From positions 124,001 through 188,000 of the forward strand of contig JALHPZ010000002.1 of NCBI GenBank assembly GCA_022842245.1: a DNA stretch of 64,000 nucleotides, in the 5' to 3' direction. The DNA is from Gemmataceae bacterium. Its GTDB lineage: Bacteria; Planctomycetota; Planctomycetia; Gemmatales; Gemmataceae. Shown one piece after another: positions 25,184-34,765 of the stretch. The stretch's first letter is position 1. Each line of letters starts with the position of its first letter. Under the pieces are notes generated by a model, which made no database searches, was not told the DNA's origin, and worked only from the letters and a program-made list of their open reading frames with translations. Position numbers and translations under genes: made by a program.

Positions 25184-25765
25184 ATGCCCCCGACCACAGT
25201 GAAAGCCCCCCAACTGCTTTCCATCACGCTGGCCGACGTAATCGCGGCTGGCAGTGTCGAGAAGGCGATCATCGCCGAGTGCGAGCGGCTGGATCAGCCG
25301 TACATCCCCGACGACGTTTACCCGTCGCGTTTCGATGAGTACTTCGCGCAGGAGTTCCGCGACGGAGCCAAGCGCGGCGACCTCTACGTCGTCACGGATA
25401 CCGGCCACGCGGGCTACTACGAGGAGCAGATCGGCGGGGCGAACATGGTTTGGACCGACGGCCCTGTCGTGCGGTACGAGTGCCCGACGTTCGACGAGGC
25501 GAGCAAGGCCGATCCCGTCGTCATGCGGGAGTTCATCGACGTGGCAGTCGCCGAGAAGTCCCCGCACACGGACGAAGCGGCATGGGATGCGCTCATCCAG
25601 CAACTCGCGACGAGCCTCGAAACCTGCGCCGAGTACTGGCACTTCCTGAACCTCCAGCAGGCCGGCGAATTGGTTGAACGCCTGGCCCGTGCCGCGATCA
25701 ATCTCCGCAACACCGTTTCCCTTGCGATCCAACAACTTGAAGCCCTGAAAGCGGGTGCCGCGTGA
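25184..25765 (+). CDS. Hypothetical phage protein, first gene of the recombination operon
   Basis: A 193-residue acidic protein with no recognised domain. The N-terminal half is mixed alpha/beta (GDLYVVTDTGHAGYYEEQ), the C-terminal half helical with leucine-rich repeats of hydrophobics. It overlaps the next gene by 4 bases and leads the block ending in YqaJ exonuclease and RecT, so an accessory role in recombination is possible but unproven. Confidence 0.7.
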   Translation: MPPTTVKAPQLLSITLADVIAAGSVEKAIIAECERLDQPYIPDDVYPSRFDEYFAQEFRDGAKRGDLYVVTDTGHAGYYEEQIGGANMVWTDGPVVRYECPTFDEASKADPVVMREFIDVAVAEKSPHTDEAAWDALIQQLATSLETCAEYWHFLNLQQAGELVERLARAAINLRNTVSLAIQQLEALKAGAA

Positions 25766-26088
25766 CCACCAAAACCATCCACGACAACCGGATCACGGAC
25801 CTACTCGGCACACGCCCGGCCGCCCGACTCTTGCTAGAAGTTCCGCAGCCTTCGCCGCCCGTGCCGAACGCGGTTCTGACGTACTACGTCGAATCGTACC
25901 GCGACGGCGCCGGGCACGAGCACCAAGCGCTGTATCTCGCGTTGGAAGACTACCGGCAGCTGGGTTCGCGATGGAGCGAGATTCGCGCGTTGGCCACCGT
26001 GTACTCCGATTTCGAACCGGATGAGATCGCCCAGCAATGGACGGCGACGTTCGACGACCGGCAGGGCGCGTGGGGGGCGTGGCGATGA
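25762..26088 (+). CDS. Hypothetical phage protein
   Basis: A 108-residue protein starting with GTG in a 4-base overlap and overlapping the YqaJ exonuclease start by 4 bases. No motif is recognisable; the middle has the pattern YYVESYRDGAGHEHQALYLAL. Its place between coupled genes suggests it is real. Confidence 0.68.
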   Translation: MTTKTIHDNRITDLLGTRPAARLLLEVPQPSPPVPNAVLTYYVESYRDGAGHEHQALYLALEDYRQLGSRWSEIRALATVYSDFEPDEIAQQWTATFDDRQGAWGAWR

Positions 26089-26969
26089 ATGCCTTCCTCG
26101 AAGAGCAGGAGCGTCAGGCCAAGATCCGGGCCGAATGGCTTGCCCAGCGCCGTTCTGGAATTGGTTCCAGCGATGCCGCGTGCCTCATCGGTCTTGGCTG
26201 GAACGATGCGGCCTCCGTCTACCGTTCCAAGGTTGATTCGACGCCGGAAGGCGTCATCGACAACGATCTCCAGCGGGGTATCGACCTCGAACCGATTGTG
26301 GCCCGCAAGTACGCGGAAACGATGGGCAAGACGCTCGTCCCGGCCGGCTTTGTGCGATCGCTGCAACGTCCGTGGCAATTCTCGAACCCGGACTTTGTCG
26401 GAGAGGACGACCGTTACACCGAAATCAAAACGACGCGGGGATTCGACGAGGAGCAGGGCTGGGGTGAACCATTCACGGATGCGGTCCCGGCAAAGTACCT
26501 CGTGCAGTGTCAGCATCAGATGGGCGTGCGCGGCAACTGCGATCACATGGACCTCGCCGCGTTTGACATCTACGGGTGGCGGCTCCGCATCTACCGGATC
26601 GCATTCGATCAGGAGTTCTTCGACTGGCTGACCACGATCGAAGAGAGAGCATGGCGCGAGATCGAAGCCCGTCGACCGCTTGGCGTCGAGTGGGAAGACC
26701 AGTTCCGCGAAGAGTGTGAGCGGCGGGTTTCCAAGCCTGGCACGGCAAAGGCTTTACCGGACACCTTCGCCGCGATCATTGCCGAGATGCACGAATACAG
26801 GGCCATCGAGAAGGAGGCCGGGGACAAGGCCGACGCGATCAAGAAGGCCGTCGCCCGCGAAATGGGCACGGTCGAACGGGCCACGGCTGGACCTTGGTCC
26901 ATCAAACGGACCGTCACGACGAACAACCAAGTGCGCTACACCTTCACGAACAAGGAGAAATCCAAGTGA
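26085..26969 (+). CDS. YqaJ-type viral exonuclease (lambda exonuclease-like)
   Basis: A 294-residue PD-(D/E)XK nuclease. RRSGIGSSDAACLIGLG opens the YqaJ domain, GIDLEPIVARKY carries the conserved glutamate, NPDFVGED gives the catalytic aspartate and YTEIKTTR the E-x-K pair, then QCQHQMGV. Such enzymes degrade one strand of a DNA end to give a single-stranded overhang. Its stop overlaps the recT start by 4 bases, the classic exonuclease-annealase pair for phage recombination. Confidence 0.92.
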   Translation: MNAFLEEQERQAKIRAEWLAQRRSGIGSSDAACLIGLGWNDAASVYRSKVDSTPEGVIDNDLQRGIDLEPIVARKYAETMGKTLVPAGFVRSLQRPWQFSNPDFVGEDDRYTEIKTTRGFDEEQGWGEPFTDAVPAKYLVQCQHQMGVRGNCDHMDLAAFDIYGWRLRIYRIAFDQEFFDWLTTIEERAWREIEARRPLGVEWEDQFREECERRVSKPGTAKALPDTFAAIIAEMHEYRAIEKEAGDKADAIKKAVAREMGTVERATAGPWSIKRTVTTNNQVRYTFTNKEKSK

Positions 26970-27913
26970 GCCAGGACCCGCAATCGACCCCCACAAAGGC
27001 CATCGCCAAACCCATCGACTGGACGAAACCGACCGATAAGGGCGGACTCGAGCGATGCGGACAGGTCATCGTCGGCCAGATGCAAAAAGCCCTGCCGAAG
27101 TTCCTGCAAGGGCAGGCGGACAAGATGATCCGCGCCCTGATCATGCAGGCGCAGAAGACGCCGAAGCTCATGCAATGTTCGCCGCTCACGCTGTTCGGCG
27201 CTTGCCTCGAAGCCGCCCGTCTCGGTCTTGAAATCGGCGGGCCGATGGGGCACGCCTACCTGATCCCGTTCAAGGGTTCGGCGACGCTGATCATCGGCTA
27301 CAAGGGGCTGGCGGAACTCGCGTGGCGGTCCAAGCAGTTCAAGGCCATCGAAGTCGGCCAGGTTCGCCAGAAGGACGCTTTCGACTACATGCGGGGGACG
27401 GAATCGTTCCTCAAGCACAAGGAAGCGCTCGGCGATCGCGGCCGGGTCTTGCTCTACTACGTCGTCATCAAGACCGAACACGGCAGCACGTTCGATCTGA
27501 TGACGCTCGAAGATGCGATCGCGTTCCGCGACCGCTACGCCCTGTCGAAGGGTTCCGGTCCTTGGTTCGAAATGGCGCAGCGCGATGACGGAACACCCGA
27601 ACCGCTGAACGGATTCAACTGGATGACGTGGAAGACGATTCTGCGCCGCATGTTCAAGGTCCTGCCGCTTTCCCAGGAACTCCAGCACGCCGTCGCGCTC
27701 GACGAGGAAAGCGAGCGCGGGGAACTCCAGCCCGCACAAGAATCGATTCCGCTTCTGCTTGGTGAAGCGGAACCGGAGCCCGTGGCGACGAATCAAGAGA
27801 AGTCCGGCGCGGCCGCGCTTCGAGAGAAAATGGCGAACGCCTCCACCGGCGGCGCTCTCTTCGACAACCCGACGGACGGCAACAAAGCCGCCGCCGAAGC
27901 ACTCAAGCATTGA
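26966..27913 (+). CDS. recT: RecT single-strand annealing protein
   Basis: A 315-residue RecT-family recombinase. I start at the GTG at 26966, which has an AAGGAGAAA Shine-Dalgarno and overlaps the exonuclease stop. Family landmarks are the CSPLTLFGACLEAARLGLEI block, HAYLIPFKGSATLIIGYKGL and the MTWKTILRRMFKVLPLS helix late in the domain. RecT coats single strands made by the neighbouring exonuclease and anneals them to homologous DNA. The acidic C-terminal 60 residues are probably a protein-interaction tail. Confidence 0.95.
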   Translation: MSQDPQSTPTKAIAKPIDWTKPTDKGGLERCGQVIVGQMQKALPKFLQGQADKMIRALIMQAQKTPKLMQCSPLTLFGACLEAARLGLEIGGPMGHAYLIPFKGSATLIIGYKGLAELAWRSKQFKAIEVGQVRQKDAFDYMRGTESFLKHKEALGDRGRVLLYYVVIKTEHGSTFDLMTLEDAIAFRDRYALSKGSGPWFEMAQRDDGTPEPLNGFNWMTWKTILRRMFKVLPLSQELQHAVALDEESERGELQPAQESIPLLLGEAEPEPVATNQEKSGAAALREKMANASTGGALFDNPTDGNKAAAEALKH

Positions 27914-28028
27914 TCCACCGCCCGCCGCCCGGAAGGGGCGGCCACCCTCACGGGGACTTGTACAGGCCGCGTCCTCGCGCGTTGCGAGGCCGGCGGGCGA
28001 CTTCTTTCACATTCCAGGAGGGGAAACG

Positions 28029-28238
28029 ATGTTGGTCCTGAGCCGAAAATTGGGTGAGAAGATTTACGTCGGCGATGACATCTGCATCACCGTGGTCGAC
28101 ATCGACCGCGGCAAGATTCGGTTGGGCATCCAAGCGCCCGCCGACACGCCGATCTACCGTCAAGAGTTACTGTCGCCCCACAAGCAGCAGCAACTTCTCG
28201 TCAAGTTCGGGCCTCCGTCCCAGCGGGGGGTCGCATGA
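28029..28238 (+). CDS. csrA: CsrA-family RNA-binding regulator, phage-borne
   Basis: A 69-residue CsrA homologue with an AGGAGGGG Shine-Dalgarno. MLVLSRKLGEKIYVGDDI is the conserved first strand with the RNA-contacting arginine, and IRLGIQAPADTPIYRQEL the family core. CsrA binds GGA motifs in mRNA leaders, usually blocking translation. It sits between recT and a DnaQ-like exonuclease in the element, so it may redirect host translation or autoregulate the phage operon. The C terminus is slightly longer than the minimum. Confidence 0.92.
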   Translation: MLVLSRKLGEKIYVGDDICITVVDIDRGKIRLGIQAPADTPIYRQELLSPHKQQQLLVKFGPPSQRGVA

Positions 28239-29035
28239 ACGTCTTCACCTTCGACCTCGAAGCGACCGGACTCGACGTGACGACCGACCGCATCGTCGAG
28301 TTCTCGATCGTTCGGCTCTCCGACGGCAATGGCGCTCCGGCGTCGGTCCTCTCGGCCCGCGTGAACCCGGGCATTCCGATCACACCGGCCGCGACCGCGA
28401 TCCACGGCATCCGCGACGAGGACGTTTCCGGTGCGCCGCCGTTCTCGTCCTTCGCCGGCAACATCCGATCGCTCTTCGAGGGCCAGATCGTCGCAGGATA
28501 CGGCATCAACCGATTCGACCTGCCCTTAATTTGCGAAGAGATGTTCCGGGCCGGCATCGATTTCGACTTTCCCTCCGTGACGTGGATCGACGTTGGCGAG
28601 CTGTACAAGCAACTCGCCCCGCGCACGCTCTCCGCCGCCGTCCGGGAGTTCCTGGACCGCGATCACGCCGGCGCGCACGGGGCCGAACCCGACGCCCTCG
28701 CAACCGCGGAAGTCTTCACGATGATGCGCCGGCGGTACCCGGAGAAGGTCGGCCAGGCGACACCCGCAGAACTCGCACTCGCCAGCCGATACGGCCAGCC
28801 GCTCGCCGATCCCGCGGGCAAGCTCACCTACATCGACGGCCAACTCTGCTTCAACTTCGGCAAGTCGAAGGGCGTGCCCGTGGCCGACGACATCGGTTTC
28901 GCGCGCTGGATGCTCGCACGCGATTTCCCGGAGGCAACCAAGAGGGTCATCGAGAAGGAATTCGGCCGACTGAACAACGAGGCGAACGCCCTGCCGACCT
29001 CGGTGGTTTCGGGGCAAGCGGAGATCCCTTACTGA
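28235..29035 (+). CDS. DnaQ-like 3'-5' exonuclease with ExoX-type C-terminal domain
   Basis: A 266-residue DEDDh exonuclease. Motif ExoI is FDLEATGLD at the N terminus, the ExoII region is AGYGINRFDLPLI, and ExoIII is HGAEPDALAT. IHGIRDEDVSGAPPF is the usual epsilon-subunit linker. After about residue 195 a second small domain (CFNFGKSKGVPVAD) resembles the ExoX/DUF3820 C-terminal module. It overlaps csrA by 4 bases. It probably acts in phage repair or proofreading. Confidence 0.88.
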   Translation: MNVFTFDLEATGLDVTTDRIVEFSIVRLSDGNGAPASVLSARVNPGIPITPAATAIHGIRDEDVSGAPPFSSFAGNIRSLFEGQIVAGYGINRFDLPLICEEMFRAGIDFDFPSVTWIDVGELYKQLAPRTLSAAVREFLDRDHAGAHGAEPDALATAEVFTMMRRRYPEKVGQATPAELALASRYGQPLADPAGKLTYIDGQLCFNFGKSKGVPVADDIGFARWMLARDFPEATKRVIEKEFGRLNNEANALPTSVVSGQAEIPY

Positions 29036-29086
29036 TTCGGCCAACCCGCTGAATCGCCATCCACCATCAAGAATCCGGAGTCTGTC

Positions 29087-30343
29087 ATGAAGATCGTCGA
29101 GTTTACCGCCGAGAACGTGAAGAAACTCAAAGTCGTGCAGATCAAACCGACCGGCGACCTCGTGCAAGTCACGGGTCGCAACGGATCGGGCAAGTCATCC
29201 GTGCTCGATGCCATCTATTGGGCACTCGGCGGCAAAGACGAGATCCAAGCGCGCCCGATCCGCGACGGCGCCGAACGCGCTTCGATCCGTTTGGACCTCG
29301 GCGAAATCATCGTCGAACGGAAGTTCACGCCGAATGGGACAACGCTCATCGTCGAGAACGGCGACGGCGCTCGCTACCCGTCGCCCCAGGCGATGCTCGA
29401 CAAACTGATTGGAACCCTGTCCTTCGACCCCCTCGCGTTCGCACACAAGAAACCCCGCGACCAGTACGAGGAGATCAAGCGCGTCGCGAAGATCGACATC
29501 GACCTCGACGCCCTCGAAGGGCAGAACAAGGCCGATTTCGACCGCCGGCGGGAGAAGAACCGCGAGGCGAAGGAGCTCCGCATCCGGGCCGATTCGATCA
29601 AGGTTCAGTTCCCCGAACTGGCCGAACCGATCGACACGAACGCACTGGTGCGGCAACTCGAAGACGCCGGGATGCACAATGCGGCTATCCAGACCGAACA
29701 GATGCGGCGGAAGCAGTTAACCGAACAACTGGCTTCCAACGCGAAACGGGTCAAGGATCTGGAACGGCAACTTGCCGAAGCCCTCGAAGTGGCCAATCAG
29801 CTTGAACAGCAAGTCGCGGCATTCACCACACCGGCCAAACCCATCGACGTGACGGGCATCCGCGAAGCCATCGCAGGCGCTCAGGCGAAGAACGACGATG
29901 TGCGACGCCGCGAGGAGCGCCAGAACACCATCGCACGCGCCGAAGCTATCGAAGCCGAAGCCGCTGCACTGACGGAACGGATCAACTCCCGTGACAAGCA
30001 GAAGGCCATCGCTCTCGAATCGGCAACGATGCCGGTGCCTGGCCTGACGCTCGACGATGGCCGAGTCCTGCTGAACGGCATCCCCTTCGATCAATGCTCG
30101 TCGGCCGAGCAACTCCGCACGTCCGTGGCCATCGCGATGGCGGCGAACCCGAAAATCCGCGTCATCCGCATCAAGGACGGATCGCTGCTCGACGACGACG
30201 GCCTGCGCGTCATTCAGGAACTCGCCGCAGGCCAGGACTACCAAGTGTGGATCGAACGGGTCGATTCGAGCGGGAAGATCGGGATCGTCATGGAGGACGG
30301 TGCGGTGCGGGCGGTGAACGAGCCGGCCGAAAGTGCGGCGTGA
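29087..30343 (+). CDS. SMC/RecF-like AAA ATPase with central coiled coil
   Basis: A 418-residue ATPase. Walker A is VTGRNGSGKSSVLDAIYWAL near residues 27-46; the centre (about 150-300) is a long coiled coil (QLASNAKRVKDLERQLAEALE and on); the C-terminal half has the second lobe with a shortened signature region and IRIKDGSLLDDDGL in place of the usual Walker B. Layout matches RecN/SbcC-like phage ATPases found beside recT and exonucleases. A canonical LSxGE signature is not evident, so it may be a degenerate member. Confidence 0.78.
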   Translation: MKIVEFTAENVKKLKVVQIKPTGDLVQVTGRNGSGKSSVLDAIYWALGGKDEIQARPIRDGAERASIRLDLGEIIVERKFTPNGTTLIVENGDGARYPSPQAMLDKLIGTLSFDPLAFAHKKPRDQYEEIKRVAKIDIDLDALEGQNKADFDRRREKNREAKELRIRADSIKVQFPELAEPIDTNALVRQLEDAGMHNAAIQTEQMRRKQLTEQLASNAKRVKDLERQLAEALEVANQLEQQVAAFTTPAKPIDVTGIREAIAGAQAKNDDVRRREERQNTIARAEAIEAEAAALTERINSRDKQKAIALESATMPVPGLTLDDGRVLLNGIPFDQCSSAEQLRTSVAIAMAANPKIRVIRIKDGSLLDDDGLRVIQELAAGQDYQVWIERVDSSGKIGIVMEDGAVRAVNEPAESAA

Positions 30344-30388
30344 CTTTGTCTACGGGTCTGGAAAGTGCGACATTCGGGGAGTTTCAAC

Positions 30389-30625
30389 ATGAGCAGTTGG
30401 CGACACCGATTCCGAGTCTGGTTTCAAGACGGGACCAGCCGCGATGTCATGGCCCAATCCGAAGCCGGGGCGATGCGCACGGCGGCGTCCGCTCAAAGGG
30501 TCGTCGGTTACCGCGGACCGGCCACGAAGCCCGTGAGCGTGAAGGACTGCGGGCACCTTAGAACCGATCAAGCGTACTGCGGTCGATGTGCCCAAAAGGC
30601 TTTGCCCTTCAAGGAGTCAGCATGA
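30389..30625 (+). CDS. Small phage protein with C-terminal cysteine/histidine cluster
   Basis: A 78-residue basic protein; the ATG at 30389 has a GGGAG site upstream. The C terminus holds DCGHLRTDQAYCGRC, a C-x-H...C-x2-C arrangement that could bind zinc. It overlaps the next gene by 4 bases. Function unknown. Confidence 0.6.
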   Translation: MSSWRHRFRVWFQDGTSRDVMAQSEAGAMRTAASAQRVVGYRGPATKPVSVKDCGHLRTDQAYCGRCAQKALPFKESA

Positions 30626-31083
30626 ACGTCTTCGCTGTGTTGAAGGAACTGGTCCGACAGGGCAACCGATTCCGCCGGACTCCGATCGTCGACGACGACT
30701 TTCCCGCGATTCGGGACGAGTTTGATCGCGAACTCGACAAGGCAACCGCTTTCGTGAAGGCGGAACGGCCGACGATTGTCTGCCTCTGCGGATCGACGCG
30801 GTTCATGGAAGCATTCCAGAAAGCCAAGTTCGATGAAACGCTCGCCGGCAAGATCGTGTTGACCATCGGATGCGACACGAAGAGCGACGGCGAACTCTTC
30901 AAAGGCGAAGAAGGAGCCGCGATCAAGGGACGGCTCGACGCGCTCCACCTGCGGAAAGTCGAACTCGCCGACGAGGTGCTGATCCTCAACGTCGGTGGCT
31001 ACATCGGCGAATCCACGCGGCGGGAACTCGAACATGCGATTCGGATCGGGAAGCCCGTGCGCTACTTGGAGCCACAATCGTGA
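30622..31083 (+). CDS. Nucleoside 2-deoxyribosyltransferase-like protein
   Basis: A 153-residue Rossmann-type protein with a good AAGGAG site. VCLCGSTRFMEAFQKAK and ADEVLILNVGGYIGESTRRELEHA match the deoxyribosyltransferase/DUF4406 family seen in phages, including the G-x-S-T and E-S-T-x-x-E catalytic-type stretches. It probably exchanges bases on deoxynucleosides or has a related nucleotide-processing role. The activity itself is inferred. Confidence 0.75.
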   Translation: MNVFAVLKELVRQGNRFRRTPIVDDDFPAIRDEFDRELDKATAFVKAERPTIVCLCGSTRFMEAFQKAKFDETLAGKIVLTIGCDTKSDGELFKGEEGAAIKGRLDALHLRKVELADEVLILNVGGYIGESTRRELEHAIRIGKPVRYLEPQS

Positions 31084-31250
31084 TCCGTTTCCGCCCGCTC
31101 CGCTGGTTCCGGCTGCAATCGGTCCGCGACGAGCGACAGCGCCGCAACCTTGAGCGGCTCGTGCGTCGGTTGCGCGAATCGCCGCCTCGGTTCTACTTCG
31201 TGCTGCGGGATGGGAAGTGCGTGCCGCTGAGTGAAAGGCTGGGTGCGTGA
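31080..31250 (+). CDS. Small basic hypothetical protein
   Basis: A 56-residue arginine-rich protein starting at a GTG that overlaps the upstream stop by 4 bases and overlapping the next start too. RFRPLRWFRLQSVRDERQRR suggests nucleic-acid contact. No family is recognised; tight coupling on both sides supports it as real. Confidence 0.55.
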   Translation: MIRFRPLRWFRLQSVRDERQRRNLERLVRRLRESPPRFYFVLRDGKCVPLSERLGA

Positions 31251-31741
31251 TGCCGAAGGACAACACCGAACGCGAACTCCGCATGTGCCGCGTGGACGGA
31301 CGAGTACCAACCACACGCGACATGTGGCGTGCCTTCCATCGGCTCTGGCGACTGTCTCAGGGCCACGGGTCTTATCGGGACATGGAAGCCATCGACTGCT
31401 TCCGAACCCTGTTCCCGTCGTGGAGGTGGATTCGATTGCTCGATGCCGCTCCGAGCGATGGGCTGGTCAACAACAGCCGATTTCCACTGCCCATTCGGAA
31501 GCGGCTCCTTCAAACCGCCATCAATCGCCGCCTCCGTTCGCGGCCCGGCGAGACACGGGAGCGGGACGTCGCCGTGTCGAATCTCGTTCGGGAGAAGCAC
31601 GGGATCGAGGTGACACCGGACCAGGTCGCGGAGATCCGGTACAAGGTGCTGCGCCAGGTGCAGGAGATCGCGATCCTGCACGGGAAACGGCCGCCGGAAA
31701 CGATGCAGGAACTTGGTGCGATCTTGAAGGGGGCGAAGTGA
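31247..31741 (+). CDS. Hypothetical phage protein
   Basis: A 164-residue basic protein starting at GTG 31247 or ATG 31250. The C-terminal half is helical and resembles a DNA-binding domain ([28 protein letters not shown]). No named family. It precedes the DUF5131 gene by one base. Confidence 0.65.
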   Translation: MMPKDNTERELRMCRVDGRVPTTRDMWRAFHRLWRLSQGHGSYRDMEAIDCFRTLFPSWRWIRLLDAAPSDGLVNNSRFPLPIRKRLLQTAINRRLRSRPGETRERDVAVSNLVREKHGIEVTPDQVAEIRYKVLRQVQEIAILHGKRPPETMQELGAILKGAK

Positions 31742-31742
31742 C

Positions 31743-32905
<1,163 letters not shown>

Positions 32906-32909
<4 letters not shown>

Positions 32910-33157
32910 GCTACGCCGCCGCCCCGCCGGGCCACGACACCAACGCCAAGCTGATCCCGGCCGGCACCGATCCGGTCGTCGCTCGCATGGTCCGAGACCT
33001 GCGCGTCGAAGGATCGATCGTCGTGGACCTCGACGTCCATGCGACGGCGGCGCAGGTGGAGTCGGCTCGTGTCCTGCTCATGAATGAACTTTGCGAACCC
33101 GTGACGGCAGAAGTACAGCCTGGCCGGATCGTGTTCCGAAGGGCGTGGGCGAAGTGA
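32906..33157 (+). CDS. Small hypothetical phage protein
   Basis: An 83-residue protein overlapping the DUF5131 stop by 4 bases (ATGA). The middle ([22 protein letters not shown]) suggests a small alpha/beta fold. No family is recognised. Confidence 0.6.
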
Positions 33158-33186
33158 ATTCTCGATTCCTTCTGGAGGGTGATGGT

Positions 33187-33543
33187 ATGTCGAAGACGGT
33201 CTTATCGCTCGAAAACCTCGGTGAACTCGACGGCGGGAGAGCTGCCGGGATCATCAACGCGGCGCTGAAACAGGCCGTCGCGGACCTCGACGACCGTGGC
33301 GACGACCTCAAGGCCCGAAAAGTCACGATCGTCGTCGAAATGGAGAAGTCCGAAAACTCCGGACACGTATTCGCGACGGTGAAGGCGAAGACTTCGCTGC
33401 CGGAATACAAGACCGGCGGCACGTTGGCCGAATTCAAGCAACTCCCGCGAGGTGGAGGCGTGGCGCTTTTGTTCCAGCCGCTCTCGCCGCACGACCCCGA
33501 CCAAGAGCCGCTGCCCGAAATTGAAGAGGCCGCGCGCAAGTAA
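33187..33543 (+). CDS. Hypothetical phage protein, small beta-rich
   Basis: A 118-residue protein with GGAGG eight bases before the ATG at 33187; a GTG 33 bases upstream has weaker support. The pattern KARKVTIVVEMEKSENSGHVFATVKAKTSLPEYKTGG suggests a beta-sheet core, ending in an acidic tail. It lies just before the DUF2303-like gene and may be its partner. Confidence 0.68.
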   Translation: MSKTVLSLENLGELDGGRAAGIINAALKQAVADLDDRGDDLKARKVTIVVEMEKSENSGHVFATVKAKTSLPEYKTGGTLAEFKQLPRGGGVALLFQPLSPHDPDQEPLPEIEEAARK

Positions 33544-33617
33544 ACCGCCGCATGACCCGGCCGGTTGTTCCGGTCGGGCGTTTTGTCGATTCGAATCACA
33601 ACCACTGGAGAACGGAC

Positions 33618-34394
33618 ATGATCGAGCAAGGCATCAACGCAATCTGCGAACTGGCGAGAAGGGCCGGATCGCAAATCCTCGAAACCAAGCAAGAGCCGGA
33701 GGGCACCTATTACCTCCGCCAGGGCGATGGAAACCTGGTCAAGACGAAGGCCGACGTGGCACCACGGCGCCACCAGGTCCATGACATCGAAACCATCGTC
33801 CAACTCGCCAACCGGTTCAAGAGCACCGCTAGCGTCTGGCACAACTTCGACGGCGTGACCGTCCTCGTGGATGACAACACTCGCAACGAGTCGGCCAGGC
33901 TCGCGCTCAAACCATCGAAGCAACTCGAAACGCTTGCCAGGTTCGATGGCGACGGCTGGAAGAACCACGCGATGACGCAGCAGGAACTGATCCTTCTGCT
34001 GCGCACGACCTTCGCGAAATGCGGGGCTTCAACCGGACTGCTCGCCGTTGTCCGCAAACTCCGGTTCCGGTCGGCCGTCGAATCCGCCGCGGAGATCAAA
34101 CACACCCGCTCCAGCGTTGGGAAGCAGGTCGAACAGCAGGTCACTGGCGATGCCGACCTCCCGGAGACGGCCATCTTCGACATCCCCGTCTACGAATCCG
34201 GGTTCACCGTGTTCGTCAAAATCGAAGTCGCCATCGAGTTGAACCTCGCCGGTGAACGGTTCCACCTGATCCCGCTGCCAGGGCAGATCGCCGCCGCACG
34301 GGAGCATGCGGCCGACGCGATGAACCGCTTCCTACTCCACGAAATCGGCAAGGAAGGTGCCGTCCACGACCGCATCTATCGCGGCCAGCCATAA
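33618..34394 (+). CDS. Phage protein resembling DUF2303
   Basis: A 258-residue protein. The N-terminal IETIVQLANRFKSTASVWHNFDGVTVLVDD, a basic centre and the C-terminal FDIPVYESGFTVFVKIEVAIEL follow the layout of the DUF2303 family found beside RecT-type recombination genes in phages. Its role is not established. I assign it from sequence pattern and context, not from a database. Confidence 0.6.
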   Translation: MIEQGINAICELARRAGSQILETKQEPEGTYYLRQGDGNLVKTKADVAPRRHQVHDIETIVQLANRFKSTASVWHNFDGVTVLVDDNTRNESARLALKPSKQLETLARFDGDGWKNHAMTQQELILLLRTTFAKCGASTGLLAVVRKLRFRSAVESAAEIKHTRSSVGKQVEQQVTGDADLPETAIFDIPVYESGFTVFVKIEVAIELNLAGERFHLIPLPGQIAAAREHAADAMNRFLLHEIGKEGAVHDRIYRGQP

Positions 34395-34411
34395 CGGAGG
34401 AACGATGCGCC

Positions 34412-34750
34412 ATGGTCAAACCCCGCGATAGACCGAGCATCCGCGACCGCTTCGAGCGGTTCCACGCGGCCAATCCGAGCGTCTACGCGGCGTTCAAACG
34501 GTTCGCCTGGGACGTGAAACGGGCGGGCCGAACTCGATGGTCCGCCGACGCGATCGTGCAGCGCATCCGCTGGCTGTACGCCGTCGAGACCGACGAGCCG
34601 GAGTTCAAGATCAACGACCACTACTCCGCGTACTACGCGCGGATGTTGATGGACGAAGACCCGGCGAACTTCGCGGGGTTCTTCGAAGTGCGTCAGACGC
34701 GGACGGAGCGAATGCTCGCGTCCGCGCAACGGGACGGGCGGTTGTGCTGA
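34412..34750 (+). CDS. Hypothetical phage protein
   Basis: A 112-residue basic protein, rich in aromatic and arginine residues (NPSVYAAFKRFAWDVKRAGRTRW). This type is widespread in phage genomes without a known function. It starts with AGGAACG upstream and is followed by the replication gene after 15 bases. Confidence 0.7.
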   Translation: MVKPRDRPSIRDRFERFHAANPSVYAAFKRFAWDVKRAGRTRWSADAIVQRIRWLYAVETDEPEFKINDHYSAYYARMLMDEDPANFAGFFEVRQTRTERMLASAQRDGRLC

Positions 34751-34765
34751 AGGGGGCTTCACGCT

